NCBI RefSeq assembly: GCF_014203755.1
Contig: NZ_JACHJS010000001.1
Location: 372,001 to 436,000, forward strand
DNA length: 64,000 nucleotides
DNA from: Saccharothrix violaceirubra
Lineage (GTDB): Bacteria; Actinomycetota; Actinomycetes; Mycobacteriales; Pseudonocardiaceae
Direction of reading: 5' to 3'
The notes below the pieces were generated by a model. The model was not told the DNA's origin and made no database searches. It saw only the letters and a program-made list of their open reading frames with translations. Position numbers and translations under genes: made by a program. Positions within the stretch are counted from its first letter, which is position 1, and every line of letters starts with the position of its first letter. Below, in pieces: positions 8,062-16,278 of this stretch.

Positions 8062-9590
8062 TTGCGGTCGCCGTCGGCGAACCCGACGGCGGTGATCGTC
8101 CACGTCGAGGTGTCCACGTTCGGGCGGGTGTTGGCCTTCATCGCCGCGGCCGTGCAGATGCCCACGACCTCGGGGGCCTTGGCCAGGTCGTCGCTGTCGA
8201 CCTTGGGGATCGCGCCGGACAGCCAGCCGCCGGAGAACGCCTCCCAGTAGTGCTCGATCGAGCAGTCGCCGGCGCGGCGCGCGGTCGAGGCCTGGCCGCC
8301 CGTGCTGTTGATGCCGTGGTAGCAGGTGGGTTCGGCGATGCACATGCCCGTCGCGCACTCCTTGAGGCGGGGCGGGGGCGTTTTGTCCGCGGCCTTGGTC
8401 GTGGTGCCGGCCGAGGTCGTGGAGTTGGCGGCGTTCTTCTTGCCGTTGTTGTTGTGGCGCACGACAAGCCACGTGCCCACCGCGAGGGCCACGACGAGGA
8501 GCGCGGCACCCGCGACCAGTGCCGGGTTGCGTCGGCGTGGGGCCTGCGTGACGTACTGCGGCGGCGGCCCGGACTGGTACTGCGGTCCCGAGTGGTGGGG
8601 CTGGTTCGGTACCTGAGGTTGGTTCGGCACTCCCTGCTGGTTCGGTAGTCCGGGGTGGCTCTGGTTGCCCGGGTGGTTCCGGGGAACCGACTGGTACGGG
8701 GCGCCCGGGTGGTTCTGGGGTACCCGGGGGCCCGGCTGGTACGGCGGACCCGGTGGGGGCGGGGGTCCGCCGTACTGGACCTGGGGTGTACTCGACGCCG
8801 CGTCGAGTTCGTCCCGCAGCCGGGCCGCACTGGCCGTCCGGCTGGTGGCCTCGGGGTCGAGCGCCCGGACGAGCACGGCGTGCAGGTCGGCGGGCACTCC
8901 GGCGACCGGCGGCACGGGGGAGCGCAGCACGACGCCGAGGTGGTCGAACGACTCGATCGGCCACGGCACCGGTCGCGGCGGCTTGCCCGCGAGCAGGTCG
9001 TACAGGGTCGCGGCCAGCGAGTAGACGTCGGCGGCGGCCGAGGGCTGGGCCATGGCGAACGCCTCGGGCGGCGCGTAGCTGGGGCTGAGGGCGTCGCGGG
9101 TGACCGTCGAGCTGCCTTCGGCGTCGAGCAGCGCGGCCAGGCCGAAGTCCGCGAGTTTGGCCGTGCCGTAGCGGTCGAGCAGGATGTTGCCGGGTTTGAT
9201 GTCGCGGTGCAGGACGCCTTCGGCGTGGGCCGCGGCCAACGCGTCGGCGAGCTGGACGCCGAGCTTGCGCACCCGGTCGGCCGGCAGCGGGCCTTCCCGG
9301 CGGGCGAGGTCGGAGAGCGAGCCGCCGGTGCACAGCTCCATGACGAGGTAGGGCGTGCCCTGCGGCGTGAAGTTGGCGTCGTGCACGGACACCACGTGGG
9401 GGTGTCCGGACAACCGCGCGGCGGCGTGCGCCTCACGCAGGAACCGCCGCCGGTCACGTTCCGTCTGGAGCACGCGGTTGTCGATCTTCACCGCGACCTC
9501 GCGGTCCAGTTGAACCTGACGCGCCCGGTAGACGGTGGCGAACCCACCCTGTCCCAGGGGCGTGAGGTCGACGAGTCCCGGCAGCTGCAC
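7995..9590 (-). CDS. Transmembrane Ser/Thr protein kinase
   Basis: A 531-residue PknB-like receptor kinase. Residues 10-270 are the catalytic domain: Gly loop GQGGFATV (13-20), Lys35 in VAVKI, catalytic loop HRDIKPGN (128-135) and DFG (148-150). A ~90-residue Pro/Gln/Asn/Gly-rich linker follows, then one membrane helix at about 355-380. The extracellular ~150 residues hold six or so Cys (CATGMC, PTCYHG, GDCSIEHYWEA) in a small disulfide-rich domain resembling septum-formation/DUF-type modules rather than PASTA repeats. The GTG start has TAGAGT six bases upstream, suggesting a leaderless transcript. The last 67 bases overlap the convergent MFS gene. Confidence 0.92.
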   Translation of the reverse strand: MQLPGLVDLTPLGQGGFATVYRARQVQLDREVAVKIDNRVLQTERDRRRFLREAHAAARLSGHPHVVSVHDANFTPQGTPYLVMELCTGGSLSDLARREGPLPADRVRKLGVQLADALAAAHAEGVLHRDIKPGNILLDRYGTAKLADFGLAALLDAEGSSTVTRDALSPSYAPPEAFAMAQPSAAADVYSLAATLYDLLAGKPPRPVPWPIESFDHLGVVLRSPVPPVAGVPADLHAVLVRALDPEATSRTASAARLRDELDAASSTPQVQYGGPPPPPGPPYQPGPRVPQNHPGAPYQSVPRNHPGNQSHPGLPNQQGVPNQPQVPNQPHHSGPQYQSGPPPQYVTQAPRRRNPALVAGAALLVVALAVGTWLVVRHNNNGKKNAANSTTSAGTTTKAADKTPPPRLKECATGMCIAEPTCYHGINSTGGQASTARRAGDCSIEHYWEAFSGGWLSGAIPKVDSDDLAKAPEVVGICTAAAMKANTRPNVDTSTWTITAVGFADGDRNYFHCLASEPDAGEVTTSAFGS

Positions 9591-9687
9591 GCCGGGACTC
9601 TAACCCGTTCGTGTGGGTCAGCCGAGGAGGACGTCGATACTCGCCGTCACCGAACGAATCGATCTTTTCCACCACGCGAACAGCTCG

Positions 9688-10263
9688 CTAGCCCTTTGCG
9701 GCGGCCTTCGCGGCCTTCTTGAAGTCCCGGACCTCGAGGAGTGTGGCCTGGTCCACCACGTCGGCGACACTGCGCCGCGACCCCTCGTCCCCGTAGGCAC
9801 CGGCCGCCTCCCGCCACCCCTCGGGCCGGACGCCGAGCTGCTTGCCGAGCAGGGCGAGGAAGATGCGGGCCTTCTGATCGCCGTAACCGGGAAGCTCCTT
9901 GAGCCTCTTGAGGACCGCCTTGCCGTCCGGCTCGTCCCGCGTCCAGATCGCTTCGGCGTCCCCGTCGTAGTGCTCGATGAGGTACCGGGCCAACGCCTGG
10001 AGCCGCTTGCCCATGGAGCCGGGGAACCGGTGGACGGCCGGCACCTCGGCCATGACGGCGCCGAAGTCGCCCTCCTCGGCCTCCGCGATCTTGTGGACGC
10101 TCAGCTCCCCGCCCATGCGGTCGGCGATCACCTTCGGGCCCTTGAACGCCTTCTCCATCGGGATCTGCTGGTCCAGCAACATTCCGAAGAGGAGGGCGAG
10201 CGGACTGCTGGAGAGCAGCTCGTCCGCTTCCTGGTCCTGCGCAAGGCACAGCTTCGTGCTCAT
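9688..10263 (-). CDS. HhH-GPD-type base excision repair protein
   Basis: A 191-residue protein of the small actinobacterial HhH-GPD DNA glycosylase family. ALLFGMLLDQQIPMEKAF matches the LLxQQ segment of AlkA/Nth-like enzymes, and LKELPGYGDQKARIFLALL is a helix-hairpin-helix with the Gly-rich turn. The canonical catalytic Lys/Asp is not obvious. The ATG at 10263 is chosen because a broken second copy (11463-11570) starts at the same residue; an in-frame ATG 9 bases earlier is possible. A Fic gene lies directly upstream on the same strand, followed by that broken copy of this gene's 5' end. Confidence 0.8.
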   Translation of the reverse strand: MSTKLCLAQDQEADELLSSSPLALLFGMLLDQQIPMEKAFKGPKVIADRMGGELSVHKIAEAEEGDFGAVMAEVPAVHRFPGSMGKRLQALARYLIEHYDGDAEAIWTRDEPDGKAVLKRLKELPGYGDQKARIFLALLGKQLGVRPEGWREAAGAYGDEGSRRSVADVVDQATLLEVRDFKKAAKAAAKG

Positions 10264-10299
10264 GGGCGACATGGTGGCACGCGTTGGTCGCGTTTGCTG

Positions 10300-11307
10300 T
10301 CAGGTGGCGGGTCCGTTGAGGCGGCGGTGGCGGTTCTGGCGGTATTCGTCGACCCAGTTCCTGCTGCTTCGCCACAGGCCGTCGTCGCCCTTGATCGCCC
10401 GTAGTCGTCCTCGCATGGAGGCCACTCGGAGTGCGTTCTCGGTCAGGTCCTCGGTGGCCAGGGCGACGAGCGGCACAAGCTTCACCGGGCCGGCCACCGC
10501 CGGGATGACGAACTTGTACAGGTTGGCGGTGACACTGCGGGCGATGAGTTCGCCCAGTGGGCCGTATTCGCGGCGGTCCGCGCGTCTCATCGCCTGGAGA
10601 TACTTGTCGCGGTCCCTCTTGAAGATGATCGCGGGCGGGTAGCCGAGGCGGCCGAGCAACAGGTTGAGGACCAGACGGCCGGCCCGCCCGTTGCCGTCCA
10701 GGAACGGGTGGATCTGTTCCAGGGAATTGTGGGCTCGTGCCAGCGACTCCGGTAGAGGTTCATCACCGAGGTCGCGCAGCTTGGCGGTCTCGTCGACCCA
10801 GCCGCGCATCAGGTGATCGACATCAGTCCACGACGGCGGCTTCATGCCTCCGGGGAACGCCGCGATCTCATGTCGGCGAAAACTTCCGGGGCTCTCGACG
10901 TCGGTCGCGTGCGGGTGGGGGTCGATGGTCCACACCGGGGTCATGCAGAGGTGGTGGACGTGGCGGACCTCCTGCAACGAGATGAGTTCGCCCGTCTGCC
11001 AGTCGCCGGGATCGAGGGCTTGTCCGTAAACCCAGCGGGCCGCGTCGGCGTAGCCGCGTACCTCCATGTAGTCACGGAGTGGCTTCGCGCCCACCGCGCG
11101 GCCCTCGTCCAGGAGCCGTTCGACTTCTTGCAGGACGAGAGTGTTGCCTTCGAGCGCGGTGCTGTTGTGGGCTTCCTGGTGCCAGATGTTGGACCAGATG
11201 TCCTCGGCTTCGGCGGGGGCGGGCAGGCCACCGAGCCGTTCCCGAAGCTCGGCGACTGCCTCGTCCAGCCGTTGGTACACGGCCGCTCGTGATGGGCGCC
11301 CTGCCAT
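10300..11307 (-). CDS. Fic family protein (AMP-transferase-like)
   Basis: A 335-residue Fic protein. The active-site motif HPFLDGNGRAGR (residues 200-211) is complete, with catalytic His200 and the phosphate-binding DGNGR, so it should transfer AMP (or another phosphate-linked group) to a protein target. An N-terminal STALEGN (49-55) matches the class II inhibitory helix motif with its Glu, so activity is probably self-restrained. The last ~90 residues look like a degenerate winged helix. The ATG at 11307 has AGAGGA upstream; a longer open frame upstream covers non-coding DNA. The promoter holds two tandem inverted repeats. Neighbours are an AbiE pair and a repair gene, an accessory context. 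Confidence 0.9.
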   Translation of the reverse strand: MAGRPSRAAVYQRLDEAVAELRERLGGLPAPAEAEDIWSNIWHQEAHNSTALEGNTLVLQEVERLLDEGRAVGAKPLRDYMEVRGYADAARWVYGQALDPGDWQTGELISLQEVRHVHHLCMTPVWTIDPHPHATDVESPGSFRRHEIAAFPGGMKPPSWTDVDHLMRGWVDETAKLRDLGDEPLPESLARAHNSLEQIHPFLDGNGRAGRLVLNLLLGRLGYPPAIIFKRDRDKYLQAMRRADRREYGPLGELIARSVTANLYKFVIPAVAGPVKLVPLVALATEDLTENALRVASMRGRLRAIKGDDGLWRSSRNWVDEYRQNRHRRLNGPAT

Positions 11308-11319
11308 GCGAGTCCTCTT

Positions 11320-11405
11320 AGTTGTTCGGATCAAGCTCGTCGAACTGTACCGAACAACTAGAGGAAGTTGTTCGCGACCCGTCGAGTGAATCGAACCGAA
11401 CAACT
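11320..11405. promoter_or_regulatory. Tandem inverted repeats upstream of the Fic gene
   Basis: Four copies of one 10-bp word in alternating orientation: AGTTGTTCGG at 11320-11329, its reverse complement CCGAACAACT at 11350-11359, AGTTGTTCG at 11366-11374, and CCGAACAACT at 11396-11405. The inner two form a hairpin with a 6-base loop. They begin just 12 bases upstream of the Fic ATG and look like a cooperative operator, probably for autoregulation by Fic's C-terminal winged helix or for a nearby regulator. Confidence 0.7.
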
Positions 11406-11462
11406 GGCCGGTGGAAGTAGTGGCTTTCGAGGCGGTCGAGAGCCTGCCCCGGGTGTCATGCA

Positions 11463-11570
11463 TCAAGCGGTGTGCTGGTCCGGCAACACCCCCAGAAGCA
11501 GTGCCGACGGGCTGGTCGACAGGAGTTCGTCGGCGTCCGGGTCCTGGGCGAGGCACAGCTTCGGGCTCAT
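11463..11570 (-). pseudogene. Truncated 5' copy of the HhH-GPD gene
   Basis: Encodes 35 residues starting MSPKLCLAQDPDADELL and then stops. This aligns without gaps to the first ~33 residues of the intact HhH-GPD protein at 9688-10263 (MSTKLCLAQDQEADELL), and the DNA is clearly similar from about 11472 to 11570. The rest of the gene is missing. The copy lies in the same orientation as the intact gene, on the other side of the Fic gene, so Fic is bracketed by direct repeats of this gene's start. Confidence 0.8.
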
Positions 11571-11720
11571 GATGGCCAGAGTTGCGCACAGGTCGTGCCT
11601 CCGAGAGGTAAGTGCACGGCGTTGGGCGATGCATCGGATGTGGGCATGGCGTGACCTGGCTCTCATCGGTACGTGGGTGTCCACGCGTCGAGTGGGAAGA
11701 ACTTGCTGTTGGTGGCCCTG

Positions 11721-11758
11721 GTGTTCAAAATTGGTACATGTTCAACGAAAATGAACAC
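11721..11758. promoter_or_regulatory. Inverted repeat over the AbiEi promoter and start
   Basis: GTGTTCA (11721-11727) and TGAACAC (11752-11758) form a perfect inverted repeat that brackets the ATG at 11738. A -10-like CAAAAT ends 6 bases before the ATG, which suggests a leaderless mRNA and an operator sitting on the promoter. Confidence 0.5.
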
Positions 11759-12787
11759 GGAAGAAAATTGAACGAGTCCACCCGGTTGAGCGAGCTGCGG
11801 GCGTGGCTGAGCCCGTTGGGTCTCAAGGTCGACATGGAGCCGGGTGGGCATGCCTCGGATCATCGGATCGACATGGTGGTCCGTGTCAGTCGGGCCTCGG
11901 GTGCCGCTCGGACGTACGCCGTCGAGATCAAGCGGGATGTGCCACCCGCGATGGCGACGGCCCTCCATCCGCATGCTTCCTTGCCCACATTGGTCGTCGC
12001 CCGCTGGATCACCGAGCAAGCTGCCGGTCTGATGCGCGAGCGGGGAATCGACTACGTCGACGAGGCAGGCAATGCCCACATCGCCTGGGGGGATGTGCTC
12101 GTTGACGTCCGAGGACGCCGCAAGACCGGCAGTCGTGGCGGAGGTTCCTTGCCGCGCGGGACCAAGGCGTTCAGCCGCGCAGGTTTGCAGGTCGGGTTCG
12201 TCCTGCTCAGCTGGCCGTCTATGGCCGGCGCCCCGCTGCGTGCGCTCGCGAGCGCGAGCGGGGTCTCGCTCGGTACGGCTCAGGCGGCGGTCGAAGACCT
12301 CGCCAAGGCGGGCTACCTGTACGAGGTGGCGGACAAGCGCCAACTCGGAAGGGCAGGAGAACTGCTGAACCGATGGTCGGAGGCGTATTCGACAAGGCTC
12401 TCGCCGACACTGTCCCTTGGGGACTTCGCGGGCTCCGACATCTCATGGTGGCGAGGTTCGGAGGACGAGCTGACGCGGATCGACGTGCAGGTAGGAGGGG
12501 AAGCCGGTGCGAGCGTTCTCGACCCGCACCTGATCCCCGCCACTCTCACGCTCTACGCCGAAGATCGGCCACGCTCGCTGATCGGCGAACACCGACTGAC
12601 GCTTGCCGGCGAAGTGGGCAATGTCCACATGCGACGACGGTTCTGGACCATGCCGCGACAGTCGTGGATCGTGCCTCCCACGTTGATCTACGCTGACCTC
12701 CTCGCTTCTGGTGACTCACGCCAACGTGAGCACGCCGACAGGATCAGGATCAGTGACGATCGACTTGCGGGCCTCGACCGAATATGA
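11738..12787 (+). CDS. AbiEi-like antitoxin/regulator (type IV TA)
   Basis: A 349-residue protein resembling the AbiEi_2 family of type IV antitoxin-like regulators. Residues ~1-125 look like a nuclease-fold region (Asp45 and the EIK at 63-65) ending in GIDYVDEAGNAHI (103-115), a family hallmark. A winged helix spans ~166-195 (LRALASASGVSLGTAQAAVE). The ATG at 11738 starts the conserved part; an in-frame extension back to 11612 is not credible. The gene after it encodes an AbiEii-type nucleotidyltransferase, so the two should act as a toxin-antitoxin or phage-abortive pair in which this protein represses the operon through the inverted repeat at its promoter. Confidence 0.75.
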   Translation: MFNENEHGRKLNESTRLSELRAWLSPLGLKVDMEPGGHASDHRIDMVVRVSRASGAARTYAVEIKRDVPPAMATALHPHASLPTLVVARWITEQAAGLMRERGIDYVDEAGNAHIAWGDVLVDVRGRRKTGSRGGGSLPRGTKAFSRAGLQVGFVLLSWPSMAGAPLRALASASGVSLGTAQAAVEDLAKAGYLYEVADKRQLGRAGELLNRWSEAYSTRLSPTLSLGDFAGSDISWWRGSEDELTRIDVQVGGEAGASVLDPHLIPATLTLYAEDRPRSLIGEHRLTLAGEVGNVHMRRRFWTMPRQSWIVPPTLIYADLLASGDSRQREHADRIRISDDRLAGLDRI

Positions 12788-13577
12788 GGTTCTACGGGCC
12801 GCCAAGGTACTGGCCCGAATCGACGAAGCGGCACGCCAGGCGTGGGTCCACTACTTGGTCGTGGGTGCCACCGCCCGCTCGCTCATATCGTTCGACCTGT
12901 CGGGAAGGAGTCCGGGCCGCCAGACCCGGGACATCGACATCGCGGCCATGGTCGACTCCTGGGAGGAGTTCGACAGTCTGGTGCGGACACTTGCCCGGTG
13001 CGGCAACAGCGTGCACAAATTCGTCGTCGAGGGCACCGAGGTCGATGTAGTCCCCTACGGCGGCATCGAAAGACGGGACCGGACGATCGTCTGGCCTGAT
13101 GATCACGCGATGAACGTCCTCGGCTTCCGTGAAGCGGTCGAGACCGCGCGGACGGTGTTCTTGCCGGACGGCGCCATCGTCAAGATCCCGTCCATCCCGG
13201 CACTCGCGCTTCTGAAGATCTTCGCTTGGCGGGATCGTCATCGCGATGACACGCGCGACGCGCTCGACTTGGCGACGATGATCGAGTGGTACTCGTCCGG
13301 AAAGTACTTCGACGCACTCTACGGTGAGAACGTCCACGCGCTGGAGAAGTTCGACTACGATCCGCTGCCGGCCGGAGCGTGGCTTCTGGGGGCACACATA
13401 TCGGCGTTGCTCGATGACGACGGCGTCGCCGCGCTACTGCTCATTCTGGACGACCGTGAGTTGACGGGCCGATTGGCGGCGGACATGCGCTCGCCTCGTT
13501 CCAGGATTGTGGTGGAGGCTGTGGGTAGAGGCGTTCACGATGCCGTCGACGACGCCAGGAAATTGCAATCCGACTGA
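12753..13577 (+). CDS. AbiEii-like nucleotidyltransferase toxin
   Basis: A ~274-residue DNA-polymerase-beta-fold nucleotidyltransferase. GATARS (38-43) followed by TRDIDIA (58-64, with Asp60 and Asp62) is the GS/GG...DxD metal site of AbiEii/AbiGii proteins; known members transfer nucleotides to tRNA. The GTG at 12753 is preferred (AGGATCA just upstream); a GTG at 12711 is also in frame. Either way the gene overlaps the end of the AbiEi gene, so they are cotranscribed and coupled. The third catalytic acidic residue probably lies in the EVDVVPYGG segment (~100). Confidence 0.75.
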   Translation: MTIDLRASTEYEVLRAAKVLARIDEAARQAWVHYLVVGATARSLISFDLSGRSPGRQTRDIDIAAMVDSWEEFDSLVRTLARCGNSVHKFVVEGTEVDVVPYGGIERRDRTIVWPDDHAMNVLGFREAVETARTVFLPDGAIVKIPSIPALALLKIFAWRDRHRDDTRDALDLATMIEWYSSGKYFDALYGENVHALEKFDYDPLPAGAWLLGAHISALLDDDGVAALLLILDDRELTGRLAADMRSPRSRIVVEAVGRGVHDAVDDARKLQSD

Positions 13578-13685
13578 TCGAGTCGGTCGTCCGATGGGTA
13601 TCTGAATGGCGGTTGGCGTGCGGTGCGGCCATCTCGATCGACCGGTCGCGCCGACAGCAAGGCTCGGGGCGGTGGCGTCCGTGGT

Positions 13686-14396
13686 TTACGCCTGACCCGT
13701 GAAAATGGATTTCGGGGCGGTGAAGGAGGGTTGCAGGGTGATTTGCAGTTCACCCGTCTCCGCGGTCACCGAGTACGCGGCCTCATAGGTGTACGTCTTT
13801 CCCGGGAGGATCGTCGTCGCTTCGAAACCGCCGCCGCAGCCGCCGTCGGTATCGAAGATCTGCTCCGCCCTCTTCCCGTTGAACTGCGCGTCCGAGCCCA
13901 CGGTCAGGGTCGCGGTGTCGAACGGTTTGTCGGTGCCGTTCAGCACGGTCACCGTGATCTTCGTGGCACGCGCCACGTTCGGCGGCTGGGCGTACTCGCC
14001 CGGCGTGCACGCGATCGGGGTGGCGATCTCCACGGCCAGGCCGTCGTCCCACGTGTGCCGCTGACCCCAGCTCAACGGCGTGACCTGCGGGCTGGTCGTG
14101 CCTTGCACGATCTCGTCCAGCTTCTCCACGAAGGTGCTCTGCACGGAGACCGTGACCACGATCGCACCCACGCACAGAATCGTGCCGATCGCGGCCAGGA
14201 TCTTTTTCGTGCCGAAGAACGCGATGACGCCCAGGATCACGCCGACGCCCGCCGCGATGGCGGTCAGGTTGTTGAAGAAGATGATCGGCGAACCCATGAG
14301 TCCGACGATGCCGAGGATCAGGGCGGTCCACGCCAGGGCTCCGAAGCGCTGCGGTCGGGTGACGACCGGGACCTGGTTATCGTGCAATTGGGTCAT
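13686..14396 (-). CDS. Membrane protein with C-terminal extracellular beta domain (DUF4190/DUF4352-like)
   Basis: A 236-residue protein. Residues ~18-80 hold two or three membrane segments with the GxxxGxxGxxGS pattern of DUF4190-type proteins, and residues ~105-236 form a secreted beta-sandwich like DUF4352 (TKITVTVLNGTDKPFDTATL), with Cys in IACTPGEY and in the DGGCGGGF loop. It is a stand-alone gene on the minus strand. Such proteins are common actinobacterial cell-surface proteins of unknown role. Downstream toward 13600 nothing else is seen. Confidence 0.75.
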   Translation of the reverse strand: MTQLHDNQVPVVTRPQRFGALAWTALILGIVGLMGSPIIFFNNLTAIAAGVGVILGVIAFFGTKKILAAIGTILCVGAIVVTVSVQSTFVEKLDEIVQGTTSPQVTPLSWGQRHTWDDGLAVEIATPIACTPGEYAQPPNVARATKITVTVLNGTDKPFDTATLTVGSDAQFNGKRAEQIFDTDGGCGGGFEATTILPGKTYTYEAAYSVTAETGELQITLQPSFTAPKSIFTGQA

Positions 14397-14459
14397 GGCG
14401 CACTTCCTCGGGCGATGTGGTTTTACCCGGGAATCGCCTGTGCGTGGATCAAGCGTTAG

Positions 14460-14660
14460 CGGAACGTCGGGAACTCACACCTTCGGGCGGTTTTTGGTAA
14501 CGCGGCCCACGGGAACGACATGGTCCAACAGCGTCAAGTACGCATTTTGTCTACTGTGGACGGGTCGACCGCGAGCCATTCGCCGATCTCGCGCACGAAC
14601 TGGCCCGGCGTCATCGGCGGCACCACGGCGTGCGACGGCAAGGTCGTGGCGGACCTCGGC
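14460..14660 (-). pseudogene. Broken partial copy of the J-domain/nuclease gene 3' end
   Basis: This stretch closely matches 16317-16480, the 3' end of the intact J-domain gene, in the same orientation. It encodes AVVPPMTPGQFVREIGEWLA as in the intact gene. One base is missing after the STVD codons (14548 region), which shifts the frame into a stop. The two copies bracket the phage-like ParB-fold gene as direct repeats about 1.8 kb apart. Confidence 0.8.
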
Positions 14661-14670
14661 GCGGTCGGCT

Positions 14671-14890
14671 TCATTCGCACGCGGTCCAGGCTCGACCCGG
14701 GCTGCCGGACGTCGCGGCTTCCAGTTCGTACTTGCGGATCACCGCCGCCGCGATCCACTCGTCCTCCTCGCGTCCGGGAGGACTGACGCTGCCACCACGG
14801 CCGCCCTTGCTCTCGGCCTCACGTGGGCAGTAGAAGCGCGTCGGGCCCGTGATGTCGGCGAGGTCGTCGATGCGGAACCCGGGCGCTGCT
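14671..14890 (-). pseudogene. Open fragment of an unidentified protein
   Basis: One frame reads as plausible protein (FRIDDLADITGPTRFYC followed by an acidic EEDEWIAAAVIRKYELEA stretch) but has no clear start. It is probably a remnant of a lost gene carried with the neighbouring duplication. I do not recognise the family. The rest of 14900-15300 shows no supportable gene. Confidence 0.25.
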
Positions 14891-15304
14891 CCGAGGGCTG
14901 GAGGAGCGGAGCGCGTAAGTGGCGATGTGGATCAATGGGTCGGTGCCTGGCAAACGTCACCGTCGGGGTTGCGACGGCTTGACTGTCGAGGTCGCGATCG
15001 TTCCCGACCCCGTGAGCACCAGCTGGCGGCATGCGGTTGGTCGCCGAGGTCGTCCGCGTCCGCCCGATGGCGCCCGCCGCCGCCAGGGGGCGGCAGCGTG
15101 ACACGCAAAGGTGCGCAATGTGCGGTGAGCGGATCGCGAGGTCGCATCAGATTTGCTCATCGGCGCGGCGCTATGCAGCGGTATTCCATTTGAAAAGGAC
15201 TGTAGTGCAGCGGCTGTGGATGCATAATTGTATGCCGTCGTCTGCCCTGCGATCGGGACTGAGGTCGTGTGATAGATTCCTGCTCGGCCGATGGGAGGCA
15301 ATGC

Positions 15305-16204
15305 ATGGCTGGCATTGCTGCTCCCCGGTCCCCTGATCAACCATGGAGGTCGGTATTGAACGTGCGTACACCATCGAGTGCTGTCCGCTTCGTGGTCGAG
15401 TTGGTCACCCCGGAGCGCGCGCATGCTGATTTACGGAACGGGCGTCCGAACAATCGAAAGATTTCACGGGCGACTGTGGCCGGGTATGTGCGGGCGATGC
15501 AGCACGGCGAGTGGAGGTCTGACAACGGCGTCGCCATCAAGTACAACCAGGATGGCCTGCTGATCGACGGACAGCATCGGTTGAGTGCTGTCTGTGAGTA
15601 TGGCGAGCCCGTGGAGATGCTGGTTGCCTACAATGTTCCGGACGAGGCCATGGCTACCATCGACTACGGTCGAGGTAGGACGATCGCGGACCTTCTGACC
15701 ATTGAGAGCAAGACCGATCACAGTGTTGTGGTCGCGGCTGTGGCCAGGCGTGTTTACGCCTGGAAAAGCGGAAAGTTCATGCAGCTCAGTGGATTCAAGT
15801 TCACCCCGCTCGACAATCGTCGAGTGCTCGGGGAGAATCCGGAAATTATGGACGCCGTGCAGTTTTCGCGTCTGCCCGACATGGAGCAGATGCGAGCTAC
15901 GCTCACGACGTCGTCTCGTGCGGCGTTTCTCAGCTGGTTGCTCAGGGCTGTCGACCGTGAGCAGGCGGAGGATTTCTTGCTGAAACTCTCCACCGGCGAG
16001 GGGCTGCGCAAGTTGCAGCCCATCTACGCGCTTCGCGAGGCTTTGCTGCGGTCGGAACGGGCAGGCCGGTCCAGAGCAGCGGAATGGCAGCAGGTCTACC
16101 TCGTCATTGCCGGATGGAATCACCACCGTCGCGGCACCGAATGCAAGCTGATCAAGATGCCCGTGGGGCTCCTCACCAACGAACAAATGCCAAAGCCGAT
16201 CTGA
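15305..16204 (+). CDS. Phage-like ParB-fold protein
   Basis: A 299-residue protein with the DGLLIDGQHRLSA motif (around residue 80-92) of the ParB/sulfiredoxin-fold superfamily, of a type common in actinobacteriophage genomes. Only the N-terminal ~110 residues show this fold; the helical C-terminal part is unassigned. The ATG at 15305 has GGGAGG six bases upstream. The gene is visibly richer in A and T than its neighbours and sits alone between two copies of the J-domain gene's 3' end, so it was probably brought in by a mobile element. No integrase remains. Biochemical function unknown; DNA binding or nucleotide hydrolysis is the family theme. Confidence 0.65.
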   Translation: MAGIAAPRSPDQPWRSVLNVRTPSSAVRFVVELVTPERAHADLRNGRPNNRKISRATVAGYVRAMQHGEWRSDNGVAIKYNQDGLLIDGQHRLSAVCEYGEPVEMLVAYNVPDEAMATIDYGRGRTIADLLTIESKTDHSVVVAAVARRVYAWKSGKFMQLSGFKFTPLDNRRVLGENPEIMDAVQFSRLPDMEQMRATLTTSSRAAFLSWLLRAVDREQAEDFLLKLSTGEGLRKLQPIYALREALLRSERAGRSRAAEWQQVYLVIAGWNHHRRGTECKLIKMPVGLLTNEQMPKPI

Positions 16205-16278
16205 CCCCGAAGAACATGGCGGTGCGCATGGCTGGTCGCGCACCGCCATGTTCATTTAATTCTGGCACACTTCGAGTG

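Noticed and set aside
11463..11570. Transposon target-site duplication around the Fic gene
   Set aside because: The repeated sequence is ~100 bp and diverged, far longer than a target-site duplication, and no transposase or terminal inverted repeats are seen.
10300..11634. 444-residue Fic protein from an upstream start
   Set aside because: The first ~109 residues lie over the operator repeats and the broken HhH-GPD copy and do not look like protein; the ATG at 11307 has a ribosome site.
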